From positions 62,001 through 126,000 of the forward strand of contig NZ_JBDWXV010000009.1 of NCBI RefSeq assembly GCF_039982735.1: a DNA stretch of 64,000 nucleotides, written 5' to 3'. Position 1 is the stretch's first letter. Each line of letters opens with the position of its first letter. Made by a program: the position numbers and the translations under genes. Below the pieces are notes generated by a model. That model made no database searches and had not been told where the DNA came from. It saw nothing but the letters and a program-made list of their open reading frames with translations. Below are positions 17,721 to 26,276 of this stretch, piece after piece. This DNA comes from Saccharospirillum sp039982735 (GTDB taxonomy: Bacteria > Pseudomonadota > Gammaproteobacteria > Pseudomonadales > Natronospirillaceae).

Positions 17721-19198
17721 CACTGAGCAACTCCAGCAGCGAACCGGGTAACGGCATCAGCGTTGTGTGGTTCAAGCGTGACCTGCGTTTGCACGACCAC
17801 ACGCCGCTGCAACAGGCCATCGAATCCGGATACCCGGTTCTGTTGATCTACATTGCCGAGCCAGACTTACTGACCGACCCGCATTACGATGCGCGGCACT
17901 GGCGCTTCATCCGCCAGTCTATTCAGGACATGAACCGGCGCCTGAAACCCTATGGTAACCGGGTAGTAAAGCGCAGTGGCGATACCTTGAAGATACTGGC
18001 TCAACTGCACAAAGACCATCACATCATCAGCCTGCACAGCCACGAGGAAACTGGCCTTGCCCTTACCTTTGAGCGGGACAAGGCCGTCGCCAACTGGTGT
18101 AGAGACCACGGCATAAACTGGCAGGAAACACCCAACGGTGCCGTTCAGCGTGGCCTCACTCACCGCCACCACTGGGACAAGCACTGGCAATCCATCATGC
18201 AAGCTGAACCGGTTAATCCGGACCTGGCGCGACTCGTTCCGGTGAACGGCGTAGCGGATGACTGGCCATGGCCGGCCGACTGGCCACAACAAGCAGACCA
18301 GTTTCAGACCGGTGGGGAAACCGCAGCCTGGCATACGCTGCAGTCGTTCTTTGAGGCGCGCGGCCAGAACTACGCGAGACACATCTCCAAGCCTCTTCTG
18401 AGCCGCGATAGCTGCTCCCGTCTGTCACCCTATCTTGCCTGGGGAAACCTGAGCATTCGACAGGTTTATCAGCGATTACAGGAAGACTGGCATCGCCCGG
18501 GGTGGCATCGTGCATTACAGGGGTTCTCCTCCCGTTTGCATTGGCAGGGCCATTTCATTCAGAAGTTCGAGAGCGAATCACGAATGGAATTTGAACCGGT
18601 AAACCGGGGCTATAACACCATTGAATATCGGCAAGGGCCTAAAGCCGAGGCGGATCTGATCGCCTGGCAAACCGGTAACACAGGCTACCCCCTTGTGGAT
18701 GCCTGCATGCGTGCAGTCATCGCCACCGGCTATTTGAATTTCAGAATGCGCGCCATGCTGGTCAGCTTTTTAACGCACCATCTCTGGCTAGACTGGCGAT
18801 GGGGGGTGCACCATCTGGCCAAACAGTTTCTGGACTTCGAGCCGGGCATTCACTACGCCCAGTTTCAAATGCAGGCGGGCCATACTGGCACCAATACGGT
18901 ACGGATCTACAACCCGGTCAAGCAATCTCAGGAGCACGATCCAGACGGTCAGTTCATTCGCCAGTGGGTGCCAGAGTTATCTGATCTGTCTGACCCTGAT
19001 CTTCACACGCCCTGGGACTTGCCCCCTCTGGAGGCTGTCATGATCGGTTTTCAGCTGGGGCGCGATTATCCGGAGCCTATCGTCGATATCACCCTCACTG
19101 GCCGTCATGCTCGAGACCGTTTATGGCAACAGCGCAACGCACCGGGCGTGCAGGCCGAACAGCAACGCATTCTGGCCACGCATGTCAGGCCGGACTAG
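17717..19198 (+). CDS. Deoxyribodipyrimidine photolyase/cryptochrome family flavoprotein
   Basis: A 493-residue protein with an N-terminal photolyase domain (VVWFKRDLRLHDHTPL) and a C-terminal FAD-binding domain (SPYLAWGNLSIRQVYQRL; WQTGNTGYPLVDACMRA; LVSFLTHHLWLDWRWG; FDFEPGIHY-like LDFEPGIHYAQFQMQ). It is longest and closest to the photolyase-like group coupled with TIGR03643 genes rather than classic CPD PhrB. Probable light-driven DNA repair or photoreception. Coupled to the preceding small gene; it converges on the DUF2235 gene with 3 bp between stops. Confidence 0.9.
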   Translation: MTLSNSSSEPGNGISVVWFKRDLRLHDHTPLQQAIESGYPVLLIYIAEPDLLTDPHYDARHWRFIRQSIQDMNRRLKPYGNRVVKRSGDTLKILAQLHKDHHIISLHSHEETGLALTFERDKAVANWCRDHGINWQETPNGAVQRGLTHRHHWDKHWQSIMQAEPVNPDLARLVPVNGVADDWPWPADWPQQADQFQTGGETAAWHTLQSFFEARGQNYARHISKPLLSRDSCSRLSPYLAWGNLSIRQVYQRLQEDWHRPGWHRALQGFSSRLHWQGHFIQKFESESRMEFEPVNRGYNTIEYRQGPKAEADLIAWQTGNTGYPLVDACMRAVIATGYLNFRMRAMLVSFLTHHLWLDWRWGVHHLAKQFLDFEPGIHYAQFQMQAGHTGTNTVRIYNPVKQSQEHDPDGQFIRQWVPELSDLSDPDLHTPWDLPPLEAVMIGFQLGRDYPEPIVDITLTGRHARDRLWQQRNAPGVQAEQQRILATHVRPD

Positions 19199-19201
19199 AG
19201 G

Positions 19202-20239
19202 TTAATCGCCGACATCCAGATTGTCCCACCCGACTTGTTCGACGAGCGCCGTCAACTGCTTTGGCCGATACTGTGAATCAGCCAAATAGCGGGCCTTAAC
19301 ACTCGGGTGAATTCGAATGGGCCTGTCCTTTGGCTGCAGCTCCCGGTGCAGAGGCCGCTTTAAGCGGTATACGTGTTTTCGGGTTTTGTGCAGCCTTGCC
19401 CGCACACCGTCGGTGAGGCCACTCTCCAAATGTGACTCCACACTCAGCCCAGCCGCTTTGGCTTCTTTTATCATCCAACTCAACGGCACGTCGGAAGCCA
19501 ATAACCCGGTGCCTTTGTCAGGTGGGTAAGAGCCGCCGACATCTGAATGCACGCCCGCAAACCAGACTTGTTTCAAATCCACACCGGGCCTGGGAAGCCA
19601 AACGGTTGGCTCAAAATCTTCCCGCTGCTCGTCGATGGCAATAGCATGGCGGGCAATGGCCACGTTAGCCCCCATTTTGGTATCGTAAAATTCGTCGTGA
19701 CTGTCTAGCAGCCCCATTAAACTGAAGGGAATACCCAGGGATCCAACCGTATCCCAGACGCCAACAAAATGGACGTTGCGCGTTGAGTGTGCATGGCGCT
19801 GCCGAAACGCAACGGCGTTTGCACCGCTCGGGCTGTTCCTGGCCACAGGGCTTTTGTAAATCTTCCAGGCTTCGGCGATTAACGGGGCATCCACTCGTTT
19901 CAGAATGCCGCAGTTATTGATCAGCCCACTCAGTGCGCGCACCGTATAAGCGCCGCGACTGAATCCGAACAGATAGATACGATCACCGGGATGATAGTTC
20001 TGAACAATGTACCGATAGCCATCGACAATGTTTTTGTGAATACCACGACCGGTGGCTCCGGCGGACAATTTGCTGTGATAAGACCCCAGCCCCCAGTCAT
20101 AGAAGACATGCTGGCGCTGGCCACCCTGTTCGGGAGTAATGGCTCGGGCAAGCCTTAACACATTGCTGGGGTGATCTTCTTCGAGGTCTTCCTCGGGACG
20201 GTTCCAGGTTCCGTCCGCGCATACGATGATATTCGCCAT
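19202..20239 (-). CDS. DUF2235 alpha/beta-hydrolase-like protein
   Basis: A 345-residue protein with IIVCADGTWNRPEED at its start and the nucleophile elbow GFSRGA (FGFSRGAYTVRAL) near residue 96, both standard in DUF2235. Family members include phospholipase effectors of type VI secretion (Tle group) and many uncharacterised cytosolic proteins. No signal peptide, no VgrG or PAAR gene adjacent. A T6SS lies 27 kb away in this window, so effector status is possible but not supported by linkage. A GGAGG (plus-strand 20248-20252) precedes the start, and a 33-codon reading frame lies just upstream. Confidence 0.85.
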   Translation of the reverse strand: MANIIVCADGTWNRPEEDLEEDHPSNVLRLARAITPEQGGQRQHVFYDWGLGSYHSKLSAGATGRGIHKNIVDGYRYIVQNYHPGDRIYLFGFSRGAYTVRALSGLINNCGILKRVDAPLIAEAWKIYKSPVARNSPSGANAVAFRQRHAHSTRNVHFVGVWDTVGSLGIPFSLMGLLDSHDEFYDTKMGANVAIARHAIAIDEQREDFEPTVWLPRPGVDLKQVWFAGVHSDVGGSYPPDKGTGLLASDVPLSWMIKEAKAAGLSVESHLESGLTDGVRARLHKTRKHVYRLKRPLHRELQPKDRPIRIHPSVKARYLADSQYRPKQLTALVEQVGWDNLDVGD

Positions 20240-20263
20240 GGCGTTGCCTCCTTGTAATAATGA

Positions 20264-20365
20264 TCAGTCAATAGGGTAGAGCCGCGTACAGCCATCATCG
20301 CCAATGCTCTGGTTGCCGAGTATAGCCGAAATGGCTTTTACAACCGTTTCGATCGGAATCTTCAT
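20264..20365 (-). CDS. Candidate 33-residue small protein upstream of DUF2235
   Basis: An ATG at 20365 follows GGGAG with seven bases of spacing, and a 33-codon frame (MKIPIETVVKAISAILG at the start, ending in RLYPID) closes with TGA at 20264, 24 bp before the DUF2235 start. The N-terminal 17 residues would form an amphipathic helix. It could be a real small protein, possibly an accessory or immunity-type partner, or a leader peptide. No family recognised. The rest of the spacer to 20572 has no feature I can name. Confidence 0.45.
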   Translation of the reverse strand: MKIPIETVVKAISAILGNQSIGDDGCTRLYPID

Positions 20366-20572
20366 AGGGTTACTCCCAGGGTAATGTCCGCCAGTAGGCA
20401 CATTACAGTAGAACGAAGGACAACAGATTCGACACCAGAATAGAGTATTGTCCGTCAGTCGGGAAAGAGCTGACCACTCAATGGGCTCACTAGGCTTGGG
20501 TGGCCTTAAACCCGGCTATGAGTTAAGCCGCCCTGGCACGCTCGCCAGCAACACCTGGGATGTGATGAATGC

Positions 20573-21022
20573 TTAGGTTGGCGCCCCCTCGAACGTTGGT
20601 ACTTCACCTAAATGCCCCTCCCAGGCCGCCTTGCTGGATAAAAAGATGTGAGCTGTTGGCACCACGCTGGTTTCAGTGTCCAAACACCCTGCTGGGACGA
20701 CGAGCAAACCGGCAATCTGAGTACCCGGCAATGCTGAACCACACACCTTACAGAAGCTCTTTCTATGACGAGTGCCAGGAAGCGTAAAGGAAGTCACCGC
20801 CTCTGCACCCGACTGCCAGGTCAATACAGCTGACTGTGAGAACAGGTTTGCCGCATGAGCCGTTCCTGTATCTTTTTGGCAGTGCTGACAATGACACTGG
20901 TAAAAGCTGTCAAAATCGCCCTTTACTGCAAACCTTACCGTGCCACAAAGGCAGGAACCGACAAAATCAGCAATAGCAACCTTTTCTTCAGCCAATCTAT
21001 AGACAGTTGGTAAAATACACAT
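20573..21022 (-). CDS. GFA/CENP-V-type zinc protein, copy 1
   Basis: A protein of up to 149 residues with the cysteine pattern of the GFA family (glutathione-dependent formaldehyde-activating-enzyme fold): GSCLCGTVRF, CHCQHCQKDTG and CKVCGSALPG. The first about 20 residues before GSCLCG are unusual for the family and the ATG at 21022 has no good ribosome site, so the real start may be internal. These proteins bind zinc; the enzymatic role of most is unproven. A paralogue lies 101 bp upstream on the same strand. Confidence 0.85.
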   Translation of the reverse strand: MCILPTVYRLAEEKVAIADFVGSCLCGTVRFAVKGDFDSFYQCHCQHCQKDTGTAHAANLFSQSAVLTWQSGAEAVTSFTLPGTRHRKSFCKVCGSALPGTQIAGLLVVPAGCLDTETSVVPTAHIFLSSKAAWEGHLGEVPTFEGAPT

Positions 21023-21123
21023 AACGCCCGGCTTTTAAGCCTAGGATTGCGAGTCACCCATGCATTTTCGTCTGTGTGACCGGAGGGAATTCTTTCTCCG
21101 ACAAGACGGACTAGTTGCTTTCT

Positions 21124-21528
21124 CTATCTTGATGGTTCAAAACCGTCATATTCGGGTAATTCTGCATTCAGGTTATCCCAGTTTGCTTTTGAAGACACAA
21201 AATTATGGGAAACCGGCCTTTCTGTTATATCCGAATCCAGAATACCCAGGCGGATTCTTAGCCTGCTTGGGTCATCTGCGTTTGAACTGTAGATAGGGGA
21301 TGCGCACACTTTGCAGAAGTGTCTATTTTTACCCGGCTTAAACGAGTAAGCACCAAGATTATTTTCCGGGTCGATGACGCGAAACTCACTGGTATTGATA
21401 AAGCCATTTGTCGCATAAGCGGTTCCACTGTTTTTTCTACACAGCGAACAATGACAATGAATAATGTCTTCAATAGCTCCATTGAGTTCGACTTTTATGG
21501 CACCGCATAGGCAAGACCCATGATACAT
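21124..21528 (-). CDS. GFA/CENP-V-type zinc protein, copy 2
   Basis: A 134-residue protein with YHGSCLCGAIKVEL, CHCSLCRKNSG and CKVCASPIY, the eight-cysteine zinc pattern of the GFA family. It matches the neighbouring copy in motif order and in the F-x-SSKA-x-W segment near the C-terminus, so the pair arose by duplication, although they are now quite divergent. Codon and base composition here are more AT-rich than in the urease region. Confidence 0.87.
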   Translation of the reverse strand: MYHGSCLCGAIKVELNGAIEDIIHCHCSLCRKNSGTAYATNGFINTSEFRVIDPENNLGAYSFKPGKNRHFCKVCASPIYSSNADDPSRLRIRLGILDSDITERPVSHNFVSSKANWDNLNAELPEYDGFEPSR

Positions 21529-21638
21529 AGCTACGTCCTTTTAGATTAACTCCGAATTGAAATGTGACTAACACCTAATACACGAGTACCGATTTTTTGG
21601 CGTTTGAGTACCTAGGGAGCCTCTGAACCGGGCTTGGG

Positions 21639-22016
21639 TTAATTCAAATCCGCCGCGTACTTCTTCAGCAGGTCCATTGGAATAATGTCCAGTGCTTTAA
21701 TATGGGTACTCTTCAGGTTGAGCCTCGGTGCCGCATTGCCCTCAACCGCTTCCAACCAGCGTGCCGCACAGACACACCAGCTGTCGCCCGGCTTTAACCC
21801 GTTGAAACCAAACTCTGGCCGGGGCGTTGACAGGTCATTCCCCTTGGACTTCGAATAGTCCAGGAACGACTTCGACGCTTCAATGCAGACGGTATGGGAA
21901 CCGACATCCTGTTCGCAGGTATTGCAATGACCGTCCCGGTAAAACCCGGTGACAGGATCCTGACCGCAAATTTCCAGTTTTTCACCGAATACGTTGACTG
22001 GATCGTCCATTTCCAT
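21639..22016 (-). CDS. DUF2237 family protein
   Basis: A 125-residue cytosolic protein with the DUF2237 pattern: NVFGEKLEICGQDPVTGFYRDGHC near the start, TVCIEASKSFLDYSKSKGNDLSTP, and GLKPGDSWCVCAARWLEA. The six cysteines are conserved in the family. Function unknown. The 289-bp spacer upstream contains only a palindrome (22247-22283). Confidence 0.85.
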   Translation of the reverse strand: MEMDDPVNVFGEKLEICGQDPVTGFYRDGHCNTCEQDVGSHTVCIEASKSFLDYSKSKGNDLSTPRPEFGFNGLKPGDSWCVCAARWLEAVEGNAAPRLNLKSTHIKALDIIPMDLLKKYAADLN

Positions 22017-22246
22017 AGATTAAACACCCCCTGGTTTGTGATTAGCAGAACGCTACGAGGTCATCATAGGTTCAGACACCAATATAGCATTCGACCGAAT
22101 AGGACCTAAGGCTAACAAATTTTTGCCGGTTGAGCGCGTGTTTGCCCGTAATGGGTTTCAGCGGTTAGATTTGCTCGCCAAGGCCTGATGAAGGGCTCAA
22201 TCAGAGAGGAACAAGCGTCTCCTGAAATCGAAGCAGCTAACATTCA

Positions 22247-22283
22247 GCAGGCTGCCGAAGTTCCAGGAATTTCAGCAGCCTGC
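22247..22283. repeat. 37-bp imperfect palindrome after the SDR gene
   Basis: GCAGGCTGC (22247-22255) and GCAGCCTGC (22275-22283) are a perfect 9-bp inverted repeat, and the sequence between them is partly self-complementary (GAAGTTCC with GGAATTTC). It lies 23 bp after the SDR stop on the minus strand. There is no U-tract, so it is a poor intrinsic terminator. It could be an insertion-sequence end remnant. Confidence 0.5.
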
Positions 22284-22305
22284 CAAGGGGTAGTCTCCGG
22301 GTGAA

Positions 22306-23064
22306 TTACAGGAACATCCCGCCTGACGCTTCAATCCGTTGTGCGGTAACCCAGCGGTTTTCGTCCTGCAGGAGGTAGGCTACGACCGGCCCGATGTCTT
22401 CCGGCACGCCTACCCGCCCCAAGGCCGTCTGGCTGGCCAGAAACTGATTGAGTTCCTGGTTATCTCGCACAGCCCCGCCTCCGAAGTCCGTTTCAATCGC
22501 ACCCGGTGCGAGTGTGTTTACGCGTATCCCCCTCTCGCCCAGCTCTTTTGCCAAATAGTGCGTGAGTACCTCAATGCCACCCTTCATGGTGGCATAAGCG
22601 GCGTACCCGGGTATGGCAAAACGAGTCAGACCGCTGGAGACATTCAGTATGGCACCGCCATCTTCCAATAGAGGCACCAGTTGCTGAGTGAGGAAGAAAG
22701 GGGCCTTCAGATGAATGTTCATCAGTTGGTCGAACTCGTCCTCTGTAGTTTCCTCGAACGTTTTGTGCACACCGACCCCGGCATTATTGACCAGGTAGTT
22801 GAAGCGGCAGCGCTGCCACTGTTGGTCCAATGTCTGTTGCAGTTGAGTAGCGAAGGCTTCAAATCCGGAACCCTTTGCCACATCCAGCTGCAACGCAGCG
22901 GCCTGTTGACCCAGGTCATTTACCGCCTGGACCAGCGCCGCGGCCTCCGCTTCACGTTCCCGATAGGTGAACACAACATCCACCCCCTTTCGAGCCAGGT
23001 TAAGTACCATGCTGCGGCCCAGGCCGCGGCTACCACCGGTGATCAAAGCGATTGGTGTCATCAT
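22306..23064 (-). CDS. SDR family oxidoreductase (FabG-like)
   Basis: A 252-residue classical short-chain dehydrogenase: cofactor motif TGGSRGLG, NNAG in YLVNNAGVGVH, the catalytic Ser in LNVSSGL and Tyr/Lys in YAAYATMKGG. The substrate cannot be told. It is transcribed divergently from a LysR regulator with 114 bp between starts, the usual arrangement for a regulator and its target. Confidence 0.9.
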   Translation of the reverse strand: MMTPIALITGGSRGLGRSMVLNLARKGVDVVFTYREREAEAAALVQAVNDLGQQAAALQLDVAKGSGFEAFATQLQQTLDQQWQRCRFNYLVNNAGVGVHKTFEETTEDEFDQLMNIHLKAPFFLTQQLVPLLEDGGAILNVSSGLTRFAIPGYAAYATMKGGIEVLTHYLAKELGERGIRVNTLAPGAIETDFGGGAVRDNQELNQFLASQTALGRVGVPEDIGPVVAYLLQDENRWVTAQRIEASGGMFL

Positions 23065-23178
23065 TGTTCATGCTCCTCATTGAGTGATTGGGCATGAATC
23101 AGTTTATTGACCGAAAAATATTAATAAATAGCCTCTATTTGATTACACTGTCTGTATATCACGAACAATAGGTGAGAA

Positions 23179-24066
23179 ATGGACCGATTGGAGCGTATGG
23201 AGGTGTTTGCCCGAGTGGCTGAGTTGGCCAGCTTTACCCAAGCGGCTGACAGCCTGGGGCTACCCAAGGCCAGTGTTTCAGAGGCCGTCAAGCAACTGGA
23301 AAGCTGGCTGGGCACACGTTTATTCAACCGCACCACCCGCCGAGTGCACCTGACCCCCGATGGCGAAGTCTTCTATGAGCGCTGCCGCGATCTGTTGGCC
23401 GATGTAGAAGACGCGACCACCCTATTCCGTCGCGCCGAGACAGTGCTGACCGGTCGCGTTCGCGTTGATATGCCGACCGGGACCGCCTGCCGGTTGGTGT
23501 TGCCACATTTGTCAGACTTTAAACAGCGCTACCCGGGCATCGACGTGGAATTAAGCACAACCGATTACCGGGTGGACCTGGTTCGGGACGGGTTTGACTG
23601 CGTGCTGCGGGTTGGGCCTTTGAGTAACTCCAACCTTATTGCCAGGCCATTGGGGCGCTTGCCAGTGGCGAGCTGCGCGAGCCCGGCTTATTTAGCTCAA
23701 TATCGTACGCCTGAATCGCTGGACGATTTAGCCGAGCATAAACTGATTCACTATACCCAAACCCTGGGAAGTGGAGAGCCGGGCTGGGAGTATTGGGATG
23801 GCAGGGAATCACGGAATATTCCCATGGAGGCCGCCTTGACCGTGAACGGTACCGAAGCGTACCTCCATGCCTGCTTGTCTGGCTTGGGGATCATCCAGGT
23901 GCCTAAACTCGGAATTCAGGACTACCTTGAACGGGGGGAGCTGGTGGAAATCATGCCGGGTTACCCGGCCGAGCCCATGACCATGTCATTGTTGTACCCG
24001 CACCGCCGGGCAATGGCCCGGAGAGTGCGGGTGTTTATGGATTGGTTGGCTGAGTTGATGGCTTAA
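23179..24066 (+). CDS. LysR-family transcriptional regulator
   Basis: A 295-residue LysR protein: MDRLERMEVFARVAELASFTQAADSLGLPKASVSEAVKQLE is the winged HTH, followed by a substrate-binding domain of the small-molecule type (LTGRVRVDMPTGTACRLVLPHL; FDCVLRVGPL). It most resembles the YafC/DmlR subgroup. Likely controls the divergent SDR gene. The inducer is unknown. Confidence 0.92.
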   Translation: MDRLERMEVFARVAELASFTQAADSLGLPKASVSEAVKQLESWLGTRLFNRTTRRVHLTPDGEVFYERCRDLLADVEDATTLFRRAETVLTGRVRVDMPTGTACRLVLPHLSDFKQRYPGIDVELSTTDYRVDLVRDGFDCVLRVGPLSNSNLIARPLGRLPVASCASPAYLAQYRTPESLDDLAEHKLIHYTQTLGSGEPGWEYWDGRESRNIPMEAALTVNGTEAYLHACLSGLGIIQVPKLGIQDYLERGELVEIMPGYPAEPMTMSLLYPHRRAMARRVRVFMDWLAELMA

Positions 24067-24166
24067 ATAACAAGACGCATGACCGTTTTCATAGATTAAA
24101 ACTATTACTAACCACTTCTTAATAGCCACTTAAAGTGGATGTCTCAACAATTATCACAGCGAATTG

Positions 24167-24643
24167 TTATAGCCTGACATTGGCTTCAGCCCATGCATCA
24201 AAAATTTCCTTTTGAACAATTTCTAGACCAAGCTTTGCCGCATTCCTCAGCGCGCGACGAATCATCCAGTACGCTTCATCACAGTCGTTCATTTGAAATT
24301 CCAAATCATCCTTTTCATCATGATGTTTTAGCCGATTACGACCGCTATTCCATTCTCTGAAAATTGCCGCTTTAGACTTCTGGTCGATGACAGGATCAAG
24401 GTCCAGAACTTTCCGAAAGGTTTTAAGAAGATAGTAAGACGCTTCGTGTGCCGGCTCTTCTCCTTGGCTAATCAGAATACCCGCCAGAACTGCGTCTGCC
24501 GCCCCCGCCAAGGTAAGGCTGCAGATAAAATCCTGCTGTAGAAATAAGTCTATGGCGCGGTTAAGCTGGGTTTTTGCCACAGCAGGCTTGCTGAACGTTC
24601 CAGCCTCCTTGAACCCGATACTCCTCAGGTGTGATTCACTCAT
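24167..24643 (-). CDS. Integron cassette protein, HEPN-like
   Basis: A 158-residue helical protein starting at 24643, directly after the GTTATAG end of an attC site as expected for a cassette gene. It contains RNRLKHHDEKDD, which fits the R-x4-H motif of HEPN ribonucleases, after a helical region LAGAADAVLAGIL. HEPN proteins are often toxins or antiphage nucleases; here that is inference from one motif. The frame upstream of 24643 runs through the attC site. The distal attC half after its stop appears lost: TAACAATT at 24159-24166 is a possible remnant. Confidence 0.65.
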   Translation of the reverse strand: MSESHLRSIGFKEAGTFSKPAVAKTQLNRAIDLFLQQDFICSLTLAGAADAVLAGILISQGEEPAHEASYYLLKTFRKVLDLDPVIDQKSKAAIFREWNSGRNRLKHHDEKDDLEFQMNDCDEAYWMIRRALRNAAKLGLEIVQKEIFDAWAEANVRL

Positions 24644-24646
24644 AGC

Positions 24647-24717
24647 TATAACGCCCAAAGGAGCGGCGCGCTTTAGCACTTCCAGCCCGCTGGGCGATGC
24701 TGCCTTTGCTTGTTATG
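24647..24717 (-). other. attC recombination site of an integron gene cassette
   Basis: Read on the minus strand, the site runs from ATAACAAGCAAAGG to CCTTTGGGCGTTAT. The ends are complementary as TAAC-nnn-CAAAGG and CCTTTG-nnn-GTTA, with a second internal pairing region (CGCCCAGCGGGC). Size (about 70 bp), the GGGCGTTAT end, and position between one gene's stop and the next gene's start all fit attC. Confidence 0.8.
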
Positions 24718-24720
24718 TTT

Positions 24721-25239
24721 TTAGTGCCCATGCTTGTGCATCAGCCTTTTACATAGGTTATCTAGCTGCTCTCTGCTTTTTCTAATATGAGCCTTCGAGT
24801 CCTCATAAGCCATTTGGCCCTCGCCCTCAGGAAGCGACTTTCCTTTATGCGCAATTTCCAAGATTGGCATACGCCATATGTAGAAGTCATCTGGAGAGAA
24901 CTCTACTGCTTTAAAATACAGGCCACAGATCATTTGCATCTTGGTTATGGAGTCATTCAGTTTGTTCACTGACTCGCTAGGGTACTCGTAGTACTTTCCT
25001 GGGCGATCAATATCCTGTTGAGCGAGAGCGTCCATCAATTCCCTGCATGCAGAGACATATTCATTAGATGCTGAAAACAATTCTTCAATTTTTTCGATTA
25101 GCAATTCACGCTTGGAACGCTTTGACATAAACCATTGATTAAGTAATACGACAAAAATCGCTACTACCGCTGATATCAGTATTGCAACCAGTCTGGCCTG
25201 ATCGGATTTATCTGAAAAGACCTCAACAATCCAGTTCAA
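24721..25239 (-). CDS. Integron cassette protein with one membrane anchor
   Basis: A 172-residue protein with one N-terminal membrane segment (LVAILISAVVAIFVVLLNQW) followed by a charged helical domain rich in Lys and Glu. It starts at a TTG at 25239, nine bases after GGAG. Its stop lies three bases from an attC site and its start 20 bases after another, so it is a complete cassette. AT-rich compared with its surroundings. No family recognised. Confidence 0.75.
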   Translation of the reverse strand: MNWIVEVFSDKSDQARLVAILISAVVAIFVVLLNQWFMSKRSKRELLIEKIEELFSASNEYVSACRELMDALAQQDIDRPGKYYEYPSESVNKLNDSITKMQMICGLYFKAVEFSPDDFYIWRMPILEIAHKGKSLPEGEGQMAYEDSKAHIRKSREQLDNLCKRLMHKHGH

Positions 25240-25258
25240 CTGGAACTTCTCCTATAAA

Positions 25259-25334
25259 TATAACGTTGAGCACAGCGGCGGCCTGTCAGGGACGTCCGGC
25301 GGCCATCGGCCGCGAACTGCTGCGACTGGTTATG
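25259..25334 (-). other. attC recombination site, second copy
   Basis: Minus strand from GCATAACC to AACGTTATA. TAAC (plus-strand GTTA at 25329-25332) and GTTA (plus-strand TAAC at 25261-25264) form the outer core sites, and the interior is a GC-rich imperfect palindrome around GGCCGATGGCCG. The stop codon of the 25330 gene lies in the R'' end, as is common for cassettes. Confidence 0.75.
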
Positions 25335-25671
25335 CTTGTAGTTCATTAAGGCGCTTTTTCACCGATTCAATATCAACATACCGGCTCATAATGCCCAGGC
25401 TAGCGGTACTTTGTGAGAATAGCCCCACAGCCATGAATGCTCCACCAGCAATGGCTGCCCCAAAAAGTAAAAAGCCGACCTGCACAAAGTGGTAGTTGTA
25501 TGAAACTACGACAAAAGCAGTACTGGCGACCAAGACTCCAAGCCAGACCATTCTGCAAAATCCACATGACTTAGTGGCACCCTGTGATTCGTGAATTTCA
25601 ACTATCCATTTAAGCGTGGCTATTTCATGCTCTACAGACTTTTCATCGGGCACTGAATTCTCCTGAGGCAT
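25330..25671 (-). CDS. Integron cassette protein with two membrane segments
   Basis: A 113-residue protein: a soluble N-terminal 35 residues, then two hydrophobic segments (VWLGVLVASTAFVVVSYNY and VGFLLFGAAIAGGAFMAVG) joined by a short loop, and a charged C-terminal helix. The start lies within GTTATGCC, matching an attC/attI 3' end, but I find no attC palindrome upstream of it, so this is the first recognisable cassette. Function unknown. Confidence 0.7.
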   Translation of the reverse strand: MPQENSVPDEKSVEHEIATLKWIVEIHESQGATKSCGFCRMVWLGVLVASTAFVVVSYNYHFVQVGFLLFGAAIAGGAFMAVGLFSQSTASLGIMSRYVDIESVKKRLNELQA

Positions 25672-25735
25672 AACAGTTTCTTCATATCAAATAATGCACA
25701 AGATCCAAGCCCATCAAAACCCTCGGACCACAAAC

Positions 25736-25933
25736 CTATCCCTTGTATACCCCACCCCAGAGCCATAAACCTACTTTCCAACTCTTTCCATCAAACAAAT
25801 AATTACCCGTAAAAACTAGCAAATCTAATGGCCAACCAGGATACATAATCATATTTGTTACATATCCACGGTGATATCCCTGATTCGTCGCACAATCTTT
25901 TACTCCATTCATCCTTGTCGCACCATCTTTCAT
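25736..25933 (-). CDS. Possible 65-residue remnant gene upstream of the cassettes
   Basis: An AT-rich frame encoding GYHRGYVTNMIMYPGWPLDLLVF near its middle. There is no ribosome site before the ATG and no stop for about 40 bases upstream of it, so it may be the tail of a decayed gene. The YPG-x3-DL wording is slightly reminiscent of YceK/YidQ-type lipoproteins, but the match is too weak to name. It lies in the same AT-rich block as the cassettes. Confidence 0.3.
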   Translation of the reverse strand: MKDGATRMNGVKDCATNQGYHRGYVTNMIMYPGWPLDLLVFTGNYLFDGKSWKVGLWLWGGVYKG

Positions 25934-26276
25934 AAAATCACTAGCAATTGGATGGAGCGCAAACAGACGAATCGATCAGAAGGTGCATAAGCTTCATTCC
26001 GCAGGCTATCCTCGGTTTCAATCGGAATAGGTTGAGGGAGTAAAGTTCCCGCTAAAACCCTTTAAACTAGCTACCACCCGGCCGGTTACAGGGCACACCA
26101 AGGCAAAATAAGTTGTGTTTTCACCATGTCACTCCGTGTCCGGGTTGGCAAGTTTTTTTTGGTGGGGTTGGTTGGGGTTTGGGTACTGGGGTAGGTTTGC
26201 TTCCTGTCGCCCGGGTGGCTGGCCCCCTACGGGGTAAGGGGGCTATCGCGGAAAGCGATGACTGTTCTATCTTTCG
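25934..26276. other. Gene-free spacer between cassette region and oxidoreductase
   Basis: This spacer changes from AT-rich to a G/T-rich run (26145-26205) and then a hairpin (AGGGGG with CCCCCT, 26223-26242) just after the oxidoreductase stop. The hairpin lacks a U-tract on either strand. No integrase gene or attI site was found, and the plus-strand frame through the region has no start or family support. Confidence 0.6.

Noticed and set aside
26223..26242. Hairpin with C5/G5 runs after the amine oxidoreductase gene as a terminator
   Set aside because: Neither strand has a U-tract after it, so termination cannot be claimed.
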